From CAWCUZ01 sp963798795 (GTDB taxonomy: Bacteria > Acidobacteriota > Vicinamibacteria > Vicinamibacterales > SCN-69-37), in assembly GCA_963798795.1 (NCBI GenBank), contig CAWCUZ010000001.1:496001-560000 (forward strand): DNA of 64,000 bases, in the 5' to 3' direction. Position 1 is the first letter of the stretch. Every line of letters begins with the position of its first letter. Positions 18,743-28,418 of this stretch are shown piece after piece. The position numbers were made by a program, and so were the translations under genes. Under the pieces are notes generated by a model, which was given only the letters and a program-made list of their open reading frames with translations, searched no databases and was not told the DNA's origin.

Positions 18743-19963
18743 ATGTCCCTGTTGATGACGCTTCCGGATCGCGTTCAAGGCGCTCGGGCGCAACAAGCTG
18801 CGCACGGCGCTCACGATGCTCGGCATGATCATCGGCGTCGCCGCGGTCATCGCGATGGTCGCGATGGGCTCCGGCGCCCAGCACATGATCGAAGAGCAGA
18901 TCAAGTCCGCCGGCACGAACATGATCACGATCATGCCGGGCAGCTTCAACCAGGGCGGCGTGCGCGGCGGCGGCGGCACCTCCACACGCCTCGTCCCGGA
19001 GGACGCGGAGGCCCTGCGCGAGCTGCCCGAACTCGAGTTCGTGTCCGAAGTCGTCAACACGCGCACCCAGCTCATCTACCAGCAACCAGAACTGGCAGAC
19101 GAGCATCCAGGGCGTGAACGTCGACCTGCCGCTCATCCGCTCGTGGCACATGCAGTACGGCGCGTTCTTCAGCCCGGAGGACGTCAAGACCGCGGCCAAG
19201 GTGATCGTGCTCGGCGCGAACGTGTCCGACAACCTCTTCGGCGAGGACGTCGACCCGACCGGCACGATGATCCGCGTCCGCAATCAGATCTTCCGCGTGC
19301 TCGGCGTGATGGCCTCCAAGGGCGCCTCCTCGGGCGGCATGAACCAGGACGACCAGGTCTTCGCGCCGTACACCACGGTGATGAAGAAGCTGTCCGGCCA
19401 GCAGAACCTGAACAATATCGTCGTCTCGGCCTACTCGGCCGACATGATCAACGCCGCCGCCGACGCGGTCAAGAACCTGATGCGTCTGCGGCACGAAATC
19501 GCCGGCAGGCGAGGACGACGACTTCACCGTCCAGACGCTCGAGGACATCGTCGCGCTGCGCACCCAGCAGACCCAGACGATGACGTCGCTGCTGGCCGGC
19601 ATCGCCGGCGTCTCGCTGGTCGTCGGCGGCATCGGCATCATGAACATCATGCTGGTGTCGGTCACCGAGCGCACGCGCGAGATCGGCCTGCGCATGGCCA
19701 TCGGCGCGCGCGGCTTCGACGTGCTGCTGCAGTTCCTCATCGAGGCGATCGTCATCAGCCTCGTCGGCGGGTCGACCGGCATCGCCCTGGGGTACGGCGT
19801 GTCGGAAGCGATCAAGTATTACCAGAACTGGCCCGCCCTGGTGCCGGTCAACGCCATCATCACGGCGGTCGGGTTCTCGGCCGCGGTCGGCGTCTTTTTC
19901 GGGTTCTACCCGGCGCGCAAGGCGGCGGGCCTTGACCCGATCGAGGCGCTTCGGTTCGAATAG
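18743..19963 (+). CDS. MacB/FtsX-type ABC transporter permease, frameshifted with balanced indels
   Basis: The product is about 406 residues, the usual size for a stand-alone MacB-type permease. TM1 (TALTMLGMIIGVAAVIAMVA) is followed by a large MacB periplasmic core (IFRVLGVMASKGASSGGM, VVSAYSADMINAAADAV) and three C-terminal membrane helices (AGVSLVVGGIGIMNIMLVSV; FLIEAIVISLVGGSTGIAL; TAVGFSAAVGVFFGFYPA). Frame changes occur near 18770, 19085 and 19505. The total is a multiple of three. With the MacA-like adaptor and the ATPase upstream it would export a peptide, lipid or small molecule using ATP at the periplasmic face; the substrate is not evident. Confidence 0.83.
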
Positions 19964-20019
19964 CCGGTCTCATACAAGCTTCGGGACGGCTCCCGTCCCG
20001 ATGGGTGGAGGGGTACTGT

Positions 20020-20525
20020 ATGCGACGTGTGACAGTAGCACTGGGCGCGTTGGCGGTGGTCCTGTGGGCGACCTCGGCCTTCGCACAGAAGCCGAACTTC
20101 TCGGGCAAGTGGACGCCGGACGCTGAGAAGAACGCTGCGATGAGCGGTGGCGGCGGCGGTGGCGGCGGCAGAGGCGGCGGGCGTGGCGGCGGCCGGCGGT
20201 GGCGGCGGCCCGATGACCATCACGCAGGACGCCACGATGCTGAAGATCGAGCGTCAGATGGGCGGCAACGACGTGACGTCCACCTACAAGCTCGACGGCT
20301 CGGAGAGCAAGAACACGCAGATGGGCCGGGGCGGCGAGACGGAAGTCGTCTCCAAGGCCATGTGGACCGGCAACACCATCGTCATCACCACCGAGGGGCA
20401 GAACGGGTACGACCAAGGCCGTCTACTCGATGGAAGGCGATGAACTGGTGATCGAACAGACGAGTCCGCCTCGGGGCGGCGGGACCGACCCCACCGTGCG
20501 GAAGACGTACTACAAAAAGGGCTAG
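20020..20525 (+). CDS. Secreted Gly-rich protein with FSGKW motif, paralogue A (frameshifted)
   Basis: A secreted protein of about 168 residues. It has a signal peptide (VTVALGALAVVLWATSAFAQ), a short FSGKWTPD segment, a Gly/Arg-rich run, and then a beta-strand-like domain (PMTITQDATMLKIERQMGGN; NTIVITTEGQNG) ending in VRKTYYKKG. The signal changes frame in the Gly-rich run near 20195 and again near 20413. A GGAGGGG site precedes the ATG. It resembles the intact gene at 20689 throughout, so the two are tandem duplicates. The FxGKW opening is lipocalin-like, but I cannot assign a function. Confidence 0.68.
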
Positions 20526-20585
20526 CAGCCCTGACGTCCGGGTCTGGACGGCCCGGCGCAAACGCGCGACACTGGAGGGGTGGCT

Positions 20586-20604
20586 CCGGAATCCAGGATT
20601 CCGG
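20586..20604. repeat. Perfect 19-base palindrome between the two paralogues
   Basis: The sequence CCGGAATCCAGGATTCCGG is a perfect 9-base inverted repeat around a single central base. It lies about 100 bases upstream of the second Gly-rich gene. The near-zero spacer is poor for a hairpin terminator but suits a dimeric regulator site, so an operator is possible. Confidence 0.4.
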
Positions 20605-20688
20605 GCCGCCCCTTCTGCGTTCTCGGGGGCGGCCACGCCAACCGGGCGCCCCGGCTCCCTCGCCCGCCAACCGAAGGAGTGACACCCA

Positions 20689-21222
20689 ATGCGACGAGCA
20701 GCAGTTCATCTGACCGCGGCAGCGTTGGTGGTCTGGGCCGGCACGCTGTCGGCGCAGATGCATCCGGACTTCGCCGGGAAGTGGATCCTCCAGCCCGACA
20801 AGAGCGACATGGGGGCGGGAGGAGGCGGTGGCGGCGGCCGCGGCGGCGGCATGCGTGGCGGCGGGGGATGGGGCCAGGAATTCACCATCACCCAGGACGC
20901 CGGCTCCCTGAAGGTCGAGCGGACTGCCGGCGGCAACCCGACGACCGAGTCCTACGATCTCACCGGCAAGGAGAGCACGAACACCATGGCGATGGGACGC
21001 AGCGGCAACACCTCCGAAGTCACCTCCACCGCCAAGTGGGACGGCAGCAAGCTCGTGATCGACTCCAAACAGCAGATGAACATGGGCGGCAACGCGATGA
21101 CGCTCGACACGAAGCGCGTCCTCTCGCTCGACGCCAGCGGCAACCTCGTCGTCGAGACGACGCGCGGCGGCATGGGCGGCAACGCGCCGACGACTACGAA
21201 GATGGTCTACAAGAAGGGTTGA
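20689..21222 (+). CDS. Secreted Gly-rich protein with FAGKW motif, paralogue B
   Basis: An intact 177-residue secreted protein with a signal peptide (AAVHLTAAALVVWAGTLSAQ), FAGKWILQPDKSD, a Gly/Arg-rich run (about residues 44-63), and a strand-rich domain with EFTITQDAGSLKVERTAGGN, TSTAKWDGSKLVIDSK and the C-terminal KMVYKKG. An AAGGAG site precedes the ATG. It matches the preceding gene from the signal peptide to the last residues, so it is a tandem paralogue. The Gly-rich run and the ITQD...LK(V/I)ER signature define a family I do not recognise by name. Placement downstream of the exporter genes is suggestive of an envelope role only. Confidence 0.8.
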   Translation: MRRAAVHLTAAALVVWAGTLSAQMHPDFAGKWILQPDKSDMGAGGGGGGGRGGGMRGGGGWGQEFTITQDAGSLKVERTAGGNPTTESYDLTGKESTNTMAMGRSGNTSEVTSTAKWDGSKLVIDSKQQMNMGGNAMTLDTKRVLSLDASGNLVVETTRGGMGGNAPTTTKMVYKKG

Positions 21223-21227
21223 CACTC

Positions 21228-21348
21228 AGCGGTTCCGGAGGTCGAGGTTCGGGGTTCCGGTTCGTCCAGGTTCCGGGTTGCGCGTTCGCCACACGCGAAC
21301 TTGGCCCCCGAACGCCCCCTGAACCCGGACGCCGAACCCGGAACCGCT
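21228..21348. terminator. Long imperfect hairpin between convergent genes
   Basis: The stretch between the convergent Gly-rich gene and folK folds on itself. The outer arms AGCGGTTCCGG (21228-21238) and CCGGAACCGCT (21338-21348) are exactly complementary, and the inner arms GTTCGC / GCGAAC (21284-21289 and 21295-21300) enclose a five-base loop. The arms are built from degenerate GGTTCCGG-type units. The location suggests a bidirectional transcription barrier, without a U-tract. Confidence 0.5.
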
Positions 21349-21351
21349 CCG

Positions 21352-21804
21352 CTAGAGTTCACTCAGCAGCTCCTCCACCGTCCTGCCCGTGACGGGATCG
21401 CGCATCTCCGGCGCGATCGCTGCCAGCGGCGCCAGCACGAAGCGGCGCTCTCGAAACCGCGGATGCGGAACGATCAATCCGTCGGTGCCGGAGATCAGAT
21501 CGCCGTAGAGAATCAAGTCGAGGTCGAGCGTCCGCGGCGCGCGAGGCCCCGTGCGCTCACGCCCCCGCTGGCGCTCGAGCGCGAGCAGGTCGTCCAGCAG
21601 GTCCGGTGCGGACCGGTCGGTGAGGCCGGTGACCGCGGCGTTCAGAAACGGCGGCTGGGGCCCGGGCACGTCGACGGGCTCCGTTTCGATGATTGGAGAC
21701 ATGCGCAGGCCGTGCAGACGGCCGGCCAGTTGTTCGAACGCCCAGGCCAGGTGGCGGCGCCGGTCGCCCAGATTGCTCCCCAGGGCGATGGCGACGGGCG
21801 TCAC
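21352..21804 (-). CDS. folK: 2-amino-4-hydroxy-6-hydroxymethyldihydropteridine pyrophosphokinase
   Basis: HPPK transfers pyrophosphate from ATP to 6-hydroxymethyl-dihydropterin in folate synthesis. The 150-residue length is right for the single-domain enzyme. Conserved features are ALGSNLGDR at the N-terminus, the substrate and metal motif PRTLDLDLILYGD, and PHPRFRERRFVLAPLAAIAP. It starts at GTG 21804, overlapping the stop of the ferritin-like gene by four bases, so it is the last gene of a coupled dksA-like / ferritin-like / folK cluster on the minus strand. Confidence 0.93.
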   Translation of the reverse strand: MTPVAIALGSNLGDRRRHLAWAFEQLAGRLHGLRMSPIIETEPVDVPGPQPPFLNAAVTGLTDRSAPDLLDDLLALERQRGRERTGPRAPRTLDLDLILYGDLISGTDGLIVPHPRFRERRFVLAPLAAIAPEMRDPVTGRTVEELLSEL

Positions 21805-22291
21805 TCGATCCAGCGGACCGGCATGACGCCGTCGCCGGTGCCGGCGCCGGGCATGCGGCGGCCGAGCAAATCCTCGCGGCCGCCGAGCATCTGGTCGAAG
21901 AACCGCTTGTGCTCGAGCGTCTCGCCGAGCATGACCTGCATCATGCTGCGGTGGCGGGCGTTGGTCACGTCGCCGAGCCGCGGCCGCCAGCGCGAGACGA
22001 ACTCGCCGGCCTCCCGTGCGTCCTCCGCGACCAGTGGCAGGAAGTCGTCTTTGCGCCCGCGCGCGGCCGCCGGCAGCGACGGCTCGGGCACGACGTCCGG
22101 CGTGCCGGCCAGCTCGGCAATCGCCGCTTCGAGCCAGGACAGGTGCACGTCCTCGCGCGCGATGATGTACTGGTACGTGTTGTTGAAGTCGTAGTGGCTG
22201 ACGCGACGGGCCACGGCGACGTGACGCTGGCGCATGGCCAGCTTCTCGTGGTGGAACTCGCGCAGGATGGCGAGCAGGTCGGCGGCTTCAC
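21801..22291 (-). CDS. Ferritin-like helical protein of unknown function (start frameshifted)
   Basis: The predicted protein of about 163 residues is all-helical, with spaced acidic/His positions resembling ferritin-like or rubrerythrin-like bundles: AILREFHHEKLAMRQRH, YQYIIAREDVHLSWLEAA, and RHRSMMQVMLGETLEHKRFF. No start codon exists at the beginning of the conserved part in its own frame. The GTG overlapping the dksA-like stop (22291-22289) would open exactly this protein if one base is missing just after it, giving MKAADLLAIL. I infer that start. Metal binding is a guess from the residue pattern. The gene is coupled at both ends, to the dksA-like gene and folK. Confidence 0.6.
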
Positions 22292-22653
22292 GCGTTCTGC
22301 TTCTGCTTGCAGGTGATGCACACCCGCGTCCAGGGAATCGCCTGCAGCCGGGCGAGCGCGATCGGCTCGCCGCAATCGCGGCAGATGCCGTAGGTGCCCT
22401 TTTCCATCCGGTACGAGGCTTCTTCGATGGCCTGCAGGATCTTGGCGTCGGTCTGTTTGAGCTTGAGCTGGATGTGGACTTCGTTGTTGCCGCTGGCCTG
22501 GTCGGCCAGGTCGCCCTGCCGGCTGTTGACGTCCATGGACGCGGGCAGCGGTCGGGTGCCGGTCGAGGCGGCCAGGATCTCGCCACGCTTCCGCAGCAGC
22601 GTCGTCCTTGAGGCTCGTCCAGCAGCGTCTCGTCGAGCAGCGTGTTCAGTCAT
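22288..22653 (-). CDS. DksA/TraR-family zinc-finger protein
   Basis: This 121-residue protein has a charged helical N-terminal half (HIQLKLKQTDAKILQAIEEA) and the typical C-terminal four-cysteine zinc finger, CRDCGEPI then a 17-residue gap to CITC, with RLQAIPWTRVC between. DksA/TraR proteins insert into the RNA polymerase secondary channel and adjust transcription of rRNA and amino-acid genes, often with ppGpp. At 121 residues it is near the short DksA-like class. The start is ATG 22653. About 90 bases separate it from the end of the ABC permease upstream on the same strand. Confidence 0.85.
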   Translation of the reverse strand: MTEHAARRDAAGRASRTTLLRKRGEILAASTGTRPLPASMDVNSRQGDLADQASGNNEVHIQLKLKQTDAKILQAIEEASYRMEKGTYGICRDCGEPIALARLQAIPWTRVCITCKQKQNA

Positions 22654-22740
22654 GCGTGACGAAGACTCCGGGCGCGCCGCCACAGCCGGCTTTGTGCGCC
22701 AGGCTCAACCGGCGATCATACCATCTCCAGGCGGCCGCCG

Positions 22741-25314
22741 CTATTCGCTCCGCAGCGTCGCCGAGCGGCTTCCGGACCAGCACGTCCACACTGGCCAGCA
22801 GTCCGACGGCGCTGACGAGCGCCGCCGTCGACCAGCGCCGCCGCCGGCCAGCAGGCCCGGCGCCGGATGCCACTCGATGTGGAACAGCCGCTCGGCACGG
22901 CCCAGGACAATACCAGCGCGCCGGCGGCGCCCAGCACGCCGGCCAGCAGGCCCCAGCAGGCCGTATTCGATGGCCGCCATCGAGCCAGCCGCCGCGTGCT
23001 GGCGCCGAGCGTGCGGTAGATCGCCGCCTCGTAGACCCGCTGGAATTTGGTCATCGCCACCGCGCCCACGAGGATGAGGACGCCGCCAACGACAGCGTCA
23101 CGGCGCCCACGACGGTCACGGCCAGTCGTCGCGTTGTCGACGACCTCGCGGAGCGAGCCGCAGGACCTCGCGCACGTCGATGACCGAGACGTTCGGAAAG
23201 GCGCTTCACCAGGTCGCGCTGGAGCGCGCCGCGCGTCTGCGGCGTCGTCGGCACCTGCACGAACCCGACGAACGTCTGCGGCGCGCGTCCGACGCCGGGG
23301 CCCGGCCGCAGCACGAACATGAACCCGCCGTTCTGGGACTCGTCCCAGCGTGACCTTCCGGACGCTCGTCACGCGCGCGCGGACGATCCGGCCGCCGATG
23401 TCGAACCGGACGAGGTCGCCCACGTCGACGCCCGCCTCGTCGTGGATGCTCTGCTCGATCGAGACCTCGGTGTCCGCGCCGTCGGCGTCGGGGGCGCCGG
23501 TCGAGCGGCCCCGTCCAGAACGTCCCCGCCGTCACGCGCTCGTTGGGCTGCAGGGCGTCCCGGTACGTGACGCCAAACTCGCGCGTCAGCGTCCCCTGCC
23601 GGCGCACGCGTCCGGCGTCGGCGAGTGTCACGCTGCGGCCTTCGACGCCGACGACGCGCGCCCGCATCAGCGGCATGAAGCGCGGCGCGGCCGGCGACGT
23701 ACGGCGTCGACGACCGCGCGAACGCCGTCGACCTGGTCGCGCTGGACGTCGATGAGCACGAGGTCCGGCGCGCTGCCGCCAATCTGACCGCGAACTCGCT
23801 CAACAGGTTGGCCTGCAGCGCCGCATCGCCAGGATGAAAAAGCACCCGAGCCCGACCGCCATCAGCATCACGCGCGTCTGATTGCCGGGCCGGCCCAGGC
23901 TGATGACGGCGTGGCGCAGCGCGAAGCGGCGTGAGGGCGTCAGCGGCCGCGACGCTGCGGACGAGCAGCGTGCTCAGCGCCGAGCAGCACCAGCCCGACG
24001 GCGGCCAGGCCGCCCGACACGTACAGGCCGCCGCGCAGCGAGTCGGCCTGCCACACCGCGACGAGCGCCAGGGCGGCCGCCATCGCCGCGCCGGCGAGCC
24101 AGCTCTGCCAGTCGCGGCGCGCGCGCCGATCGCCGCCGTGTCGGCGCGCAGCAGCAGCAGCGGCTTGACGCGGCGCATCTCGAGCAGGGGCACGACGCGC
24201 GAACAGCAGCGACACGAGCAGGCCGACCGCCATGCCCTGGCGCGGCCGCCGACACCGTCACGCCGACGGACTCCACGCCGAGCGGCTCGAGCACGCGCGC
24301 GGGAATCGCGGCCAGCGCGGCCGCGGCCGCAGCGCGACCCCAAGGGCACTGCCGCACGCGGCCAGGGCGCCGCACCTGCAGGACGTAGATCGCCAGCACC
24401 CGCCGGACGAGGCGCCGAGGCACTTGAGGACCGCCACGCTCTCGGATCTTCTGCTGCACGAAGACGCGCGTGACGCTCCACACGCCGATGCCGCCGAGGA
24501 CGACGATGGCGAATCCGACGAGGCTGAGGTAGTTCTCCGCCATCGTCAGGTTCGGCCGAGCCGATCCTCGACGCCGTGCCACGACCGCACGGTCACAGGT
24601 CGTTGCGGAACGCGCGGCGCAGCCGGCACGGTGAGCCGTCGCAGCCGGTCTGGCTCGACGCGAAGCAGCAGCTGGTAGGTCGCGCGGCTGCCGAAACCGA
24701 GCAGGCGACGTCGCCTGCAGGTCGCGCCAGGTCCACGTAGACGCGCGGGCCGAACGCGAATCCGCCGCCGCGCTGCACGCGATCCCGGCGTGACGACGCC
24801 GCGGATCGTGAACGGCTCGCCCGCCAAGCGGACCGCTGTCGCCGACCTCCAGCCCGAGCGCCGACAGCAGCTCCGGCTGCACGAGCGCGCCGCGGTCCGC
24901 CAGCAGGTCGTGCGAGTAGGCGTCCCGCTCGGCCAGCTCGACGGCGCCGTAGAACGGAAACCCCGCGTCGACGGCGCGCAGTTCGACGAGCCGCGCCGCG
25001 GCGCCGCGTCGCCCTCGGCCTGCGCCGCCATCGTCTGCGGTCTCGACCAGGTCGACGCGCCGCGGACGCCGCCGCGCTCGAGCGCGGCGTCCAGCGCGCT
25101 CGCGCGCGGCGCCGGCGAAGCCGGCGTCGACTGCACGACGACGTCGGCGCCGACCAGGACTCGCGCCTCGCGCGTCAGCGTGAGCCGGACCTCCTGCATC
25201 GACGCTGCGGAGCACGACGATGGCCGCGACGCCGAGGCCGACGCAGAGGAAGAAGAACACCAGCCGCAGCCCACGCCGCCCGCATTTCGCGCCAGGCCAT
25301 CCGCAGGACGAACC

Positions 25315-25318
<4 letters not shown>
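22741..25318 (-). CDS. YbbP-like ABC transporter permease with two FtsX domains, heavily frameshifted
   Basis: The span corresponds to about 859 residues, matching the large two-FtsX-domain permeases of the YbbP family. The pieces in order are an N-terminal MRFVLRMAWREMR and TM1 (FFFLCVGLGVAAIVVLRSVD), a periplasmic domain (FPFYGAVELAERDAYSHDLL), a membrane region (YLSLVGFAIVVLGGIGVWSV), the second periplasmic domain (VGDLVRFDIGGRIVRARVTS), and a last helix ending VLVRKPL. Many frame changes occur. The start ATG 25318 overlaps the ATPase stop (ATGA) and the stop is TAG at 22741. With the ATPase and the TesA-like esterase upstream it forms a tesA-ybbA-ybbP-type set; by analogy it may handle lipids or lipoproteins. 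Confidence 0.78.
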
Positions 25319-26000
<682 letters not shown>

Positions 26001-26004
<4 letters not shown>

Positions 26005-26758
26005 GCGGCGGCGCGAGTCACTGCCCCGGCCGCCCATCTGGTCGACCAGCGCCCGGAGCTTCGGGTAGAGGGTGTCGGCGATGACCTTCGCGCCCTCGCG
26101 CGTTCGGGTGAATGCCGTCCGCCTGGTTCAGCGCCGGATCGCCCGCGACGCCTTCGAGCAGGAACGGCATGAACGTGATGCGGCCCCGGTCGTCGCGGAA
26201 CAGATCGAGGAAGGCGGCGTCGAACGCCTGTCTGGTAGTCCTGCCCGAGGTTCGTGGGCGCCTCCATGCCCGCGAGCACCACGCTGGACGCCGGCTCGAG
26301 TCGCCGTTCGATGATCGTCGCCAGGTTGTCGTGCGTCTGCGCGACGTCAGGCCGCGCAGGGCGTCGTTGCCGCCGAGGCCGATCACCAGGATCCGCGTGT
26401 CCGGCTGGAGCAGCTGGTCGACCCGCCGCGCGCCGCCGGCCGTCGTGTCGCCGGTCACGCCGGCGTTGACGATCTCGACTTCGTTGTACCCCTCGGCCTG
26501 GAAATCCTGCCGGATGAGTGCAGGATACGCCTGCTCGCTGAGCAGGCCGAATCCCGCCGTCAGACTGTCGCCGAGGAAGACGATCTGGATCGTGCCTGAC
26601 GCCACGCCACCGGAGGACGGCGGCGAGGACGGAGCGGACTCGGCGTCGGCCGGCGCGCCGCCGCCGGGCCCCGGGCCACAGGCCGCCGTTCGCAGCGAGC
26701 AGGCCGACACCAGGGCGAGCGCCGCCACCAGCGGAACCGACCGCGCGCGCCATGCCAT
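26001..26758 (-). CDS. TesA-like GDSL esterase/lysophospholipase, lipoprotein (frameshifted)
   Basis: The product of about 252 residues begins with a lipoprotein-type signal (VPLVAALALVSAC, lipobox LVSAC), a Ser/Pro/Gly-rich linker, and an SGNH hydrolase domain. Its blocks are GDSLTAGFGL (nucleophile Ser), TGDTTAGGARR, GLGGNDALRG, and DGIHPN near the C-terminus with the catalytic Asp and His. The signal changes frame near 26345, 26235 and 26100. The TGA at 26003-26001 overlaps the ATPase GTG. TesA-type enzymes cleave acyl thioesters, lysophospholipids or aryl esters. In E. coli tesA is divergent from ybbA-ybbP; here all three are in one operon. Confidence 0.8.
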
Positions 26759-26785
26759 GGCGTCGATTATATGAGGCGGCCGCCG

Positions 26786-27037
26786 CTACGTCGCTCGCCG
26801 GGCCGGCGCCTCGAGTTCCGCATCGAGGGCCCGAATGGCCTCCTCGAGCATGCGCCGGTGCGCCGGCCGCCGCGCTGCAGCCAGATCCGCCGTCGCGCGC
26901 GCTTTGGCCAGCTCGAGCGTCCGCCGCCGCGCGAGCTGCGCCGCCTGCGCTTCGGACACCTGGGGCCGGCGCTCGACGCTGCCCTCGCGGTCCGCCTGCT
27001 GTGCTTCGACCGATTTGCTTTCCCATCCGCGAGCCAT
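26786..27037 (-). CDS. Small helical hypothetical protein
   Basis: An 83-residue basic, Ala-rich helical protein starting with MARGWESKSVEAQQADRE and ending with a helix (HRRMLEEAIRALDAELEA). It has no signal peptide or membrane span. I do not recognise it. It ends 28 bases upstream of the tesA-like gene and may be the first gene of that operon. Its ATG lies about 30 bases from the GTG of the divergent amino-acid permease, so the two share a very short promoter region. Confidence 0.55.
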   Translation of the reverse strand: MARGWESKSVEAQQADREGSVERRPQVSEAQAAQLARRRTLELAKARATADLAAARRPAHRRMLEEAIRALDAELEAPARRAT

Positions 27038-27067
27038 GGCTACGATCTTACAGTGTAGGATTGCGCC

Positions 27068-28400
27068 GTGAGCTTCCGCCGCGCGCTCGGGCCGTTCGAC
27101 GCGACGATGGTGGTGATCGGCGGGATCATCGGCGCGGGGATCTTCATCAATCCCTACCTGGTCGCGCGCGGGCTCGACTCGCCCCTGCTCGTGCTCGGCG
27201 CCTGGGTGGCCGGCGGGGTCGTCGCGCTGATTGGCGCGCTCGCCTACGCGGAGCTCGCCAGTCTGCTTCCGAAGGCCGGCGGACAGTACGTCTATCTCAG
27301 CCGCGCGTGGCACCCGCTCGTCGGGTTCCTGTACGGCTGGGGCCTGCTCCTCCTCATCGAAACGGGCGCCATGGCCGCGGTCGCCATCACATTCGCCAAC
27401 TACGCGATCCGGCTGACCGGCGCCACCGGCGTCCCACCCGCTCTGGTTGCGCTCTCGGCGATTGTCGTGCTGTCGGCGATCAACTACGTGGGCGTCAAGC
27501 CGGGCAGCCGCGTGCTCAACGTGCTCGTCGTCCTGAAGGTCGCGGCCCTGGGCGTGCTCATCCTGCTGGCCTGGGCCGGCCCGGGCGCCGCCGGCTGGCT
27601 GCGGGAATCCCGGACGGATGCGAGCCCGGACGGCCTGCTCGCGTTCGGCGCCGCGCTCGTGCCGATCCTGTTCTCCTACGGGGGCTGGCAGCAGGCGAAT
27701 TACATCGCCGAGGAGATCCGCGAGCCCCGGCGCCTGCTGCCACGAAGCCTGCTCGCCGGCACGCTGGTCGTCGTGCTCGTGTACGTCCTCGTCAACATTG
27801 CGTACCTGCGCACTCTCGGTCTGGCAGGCCTGGCGGCGACCACCACACCGGCCGCCGACGCCGCGGGGCGCTGGTTCGGCGCCGGCGGCGAGCGGTTCGT
27901 GGCGGGGGCCATTGCCGTTTCGACGTTCGGGTTTCTGGACCTCGCGTGCTCGCGCCGACGCGCGTGTACTACGCGATGGCGGCCGATGGCGTGTTCTTGC
28001 CGGCGCTCGCCCGACTGCATCCGCGGTACAGACACCCCGACCTGGGCCATCGTCCTGCAGTCGACTTGGGCCGTGGGCGCTGCTGTTCACCAACTAGTAC
28101 GGACAGCTGCTCGATACCGTCGTGTTCGCGGACTGGATTTTCTTCGGGCTCACGGTTGCCGGGCTGTTCGTCCTCAGACGGCGTCTCGCGGCGACCGGCG
28201 GGTTCCGCACGCCGGGATATCCCTGGCTCCCGGCGTTGTTCGTCCTGGTCGCCGTCGTGGTCGTCTTCTCGGTCGTCCGCAGCTCGCCGATGCGCTCCGC
28301 GGCCGGTGCAGGCCTGCTGGCGCTTGGGGTGCCTGTGTTCTACTTCTTCCGCCGGCGTCCGGCGGTGTCGGCCGGCGCCGCCCGGCCCACCCCTCGCTGA
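27068..28400 (+). CDS. APC-family amino acid permease, frameshifted
   Basis: The product is about 444 residues with about twelve membrane helices. TM1 carries the family substrate motif MVVIGGIIGAGIFINPYLVA, and the TM6 region has LLAFGAALVPILFSYGGWQQ. Further helices are TLVVVLVYVLVNIAYLRTL and FADWIFFGLTVAGLFVL. The signal changes frame near 27945 (one G short), 28035 and 28098. It starts at GTG 27068. Such proteins exchange or import amino acids by proton coupling. The substrate is not evident; the aminotransferase downstream could be related. Confidence 0.83.
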
Positions 28401-28418
28401 CCGCTCACGGCCGACGCC

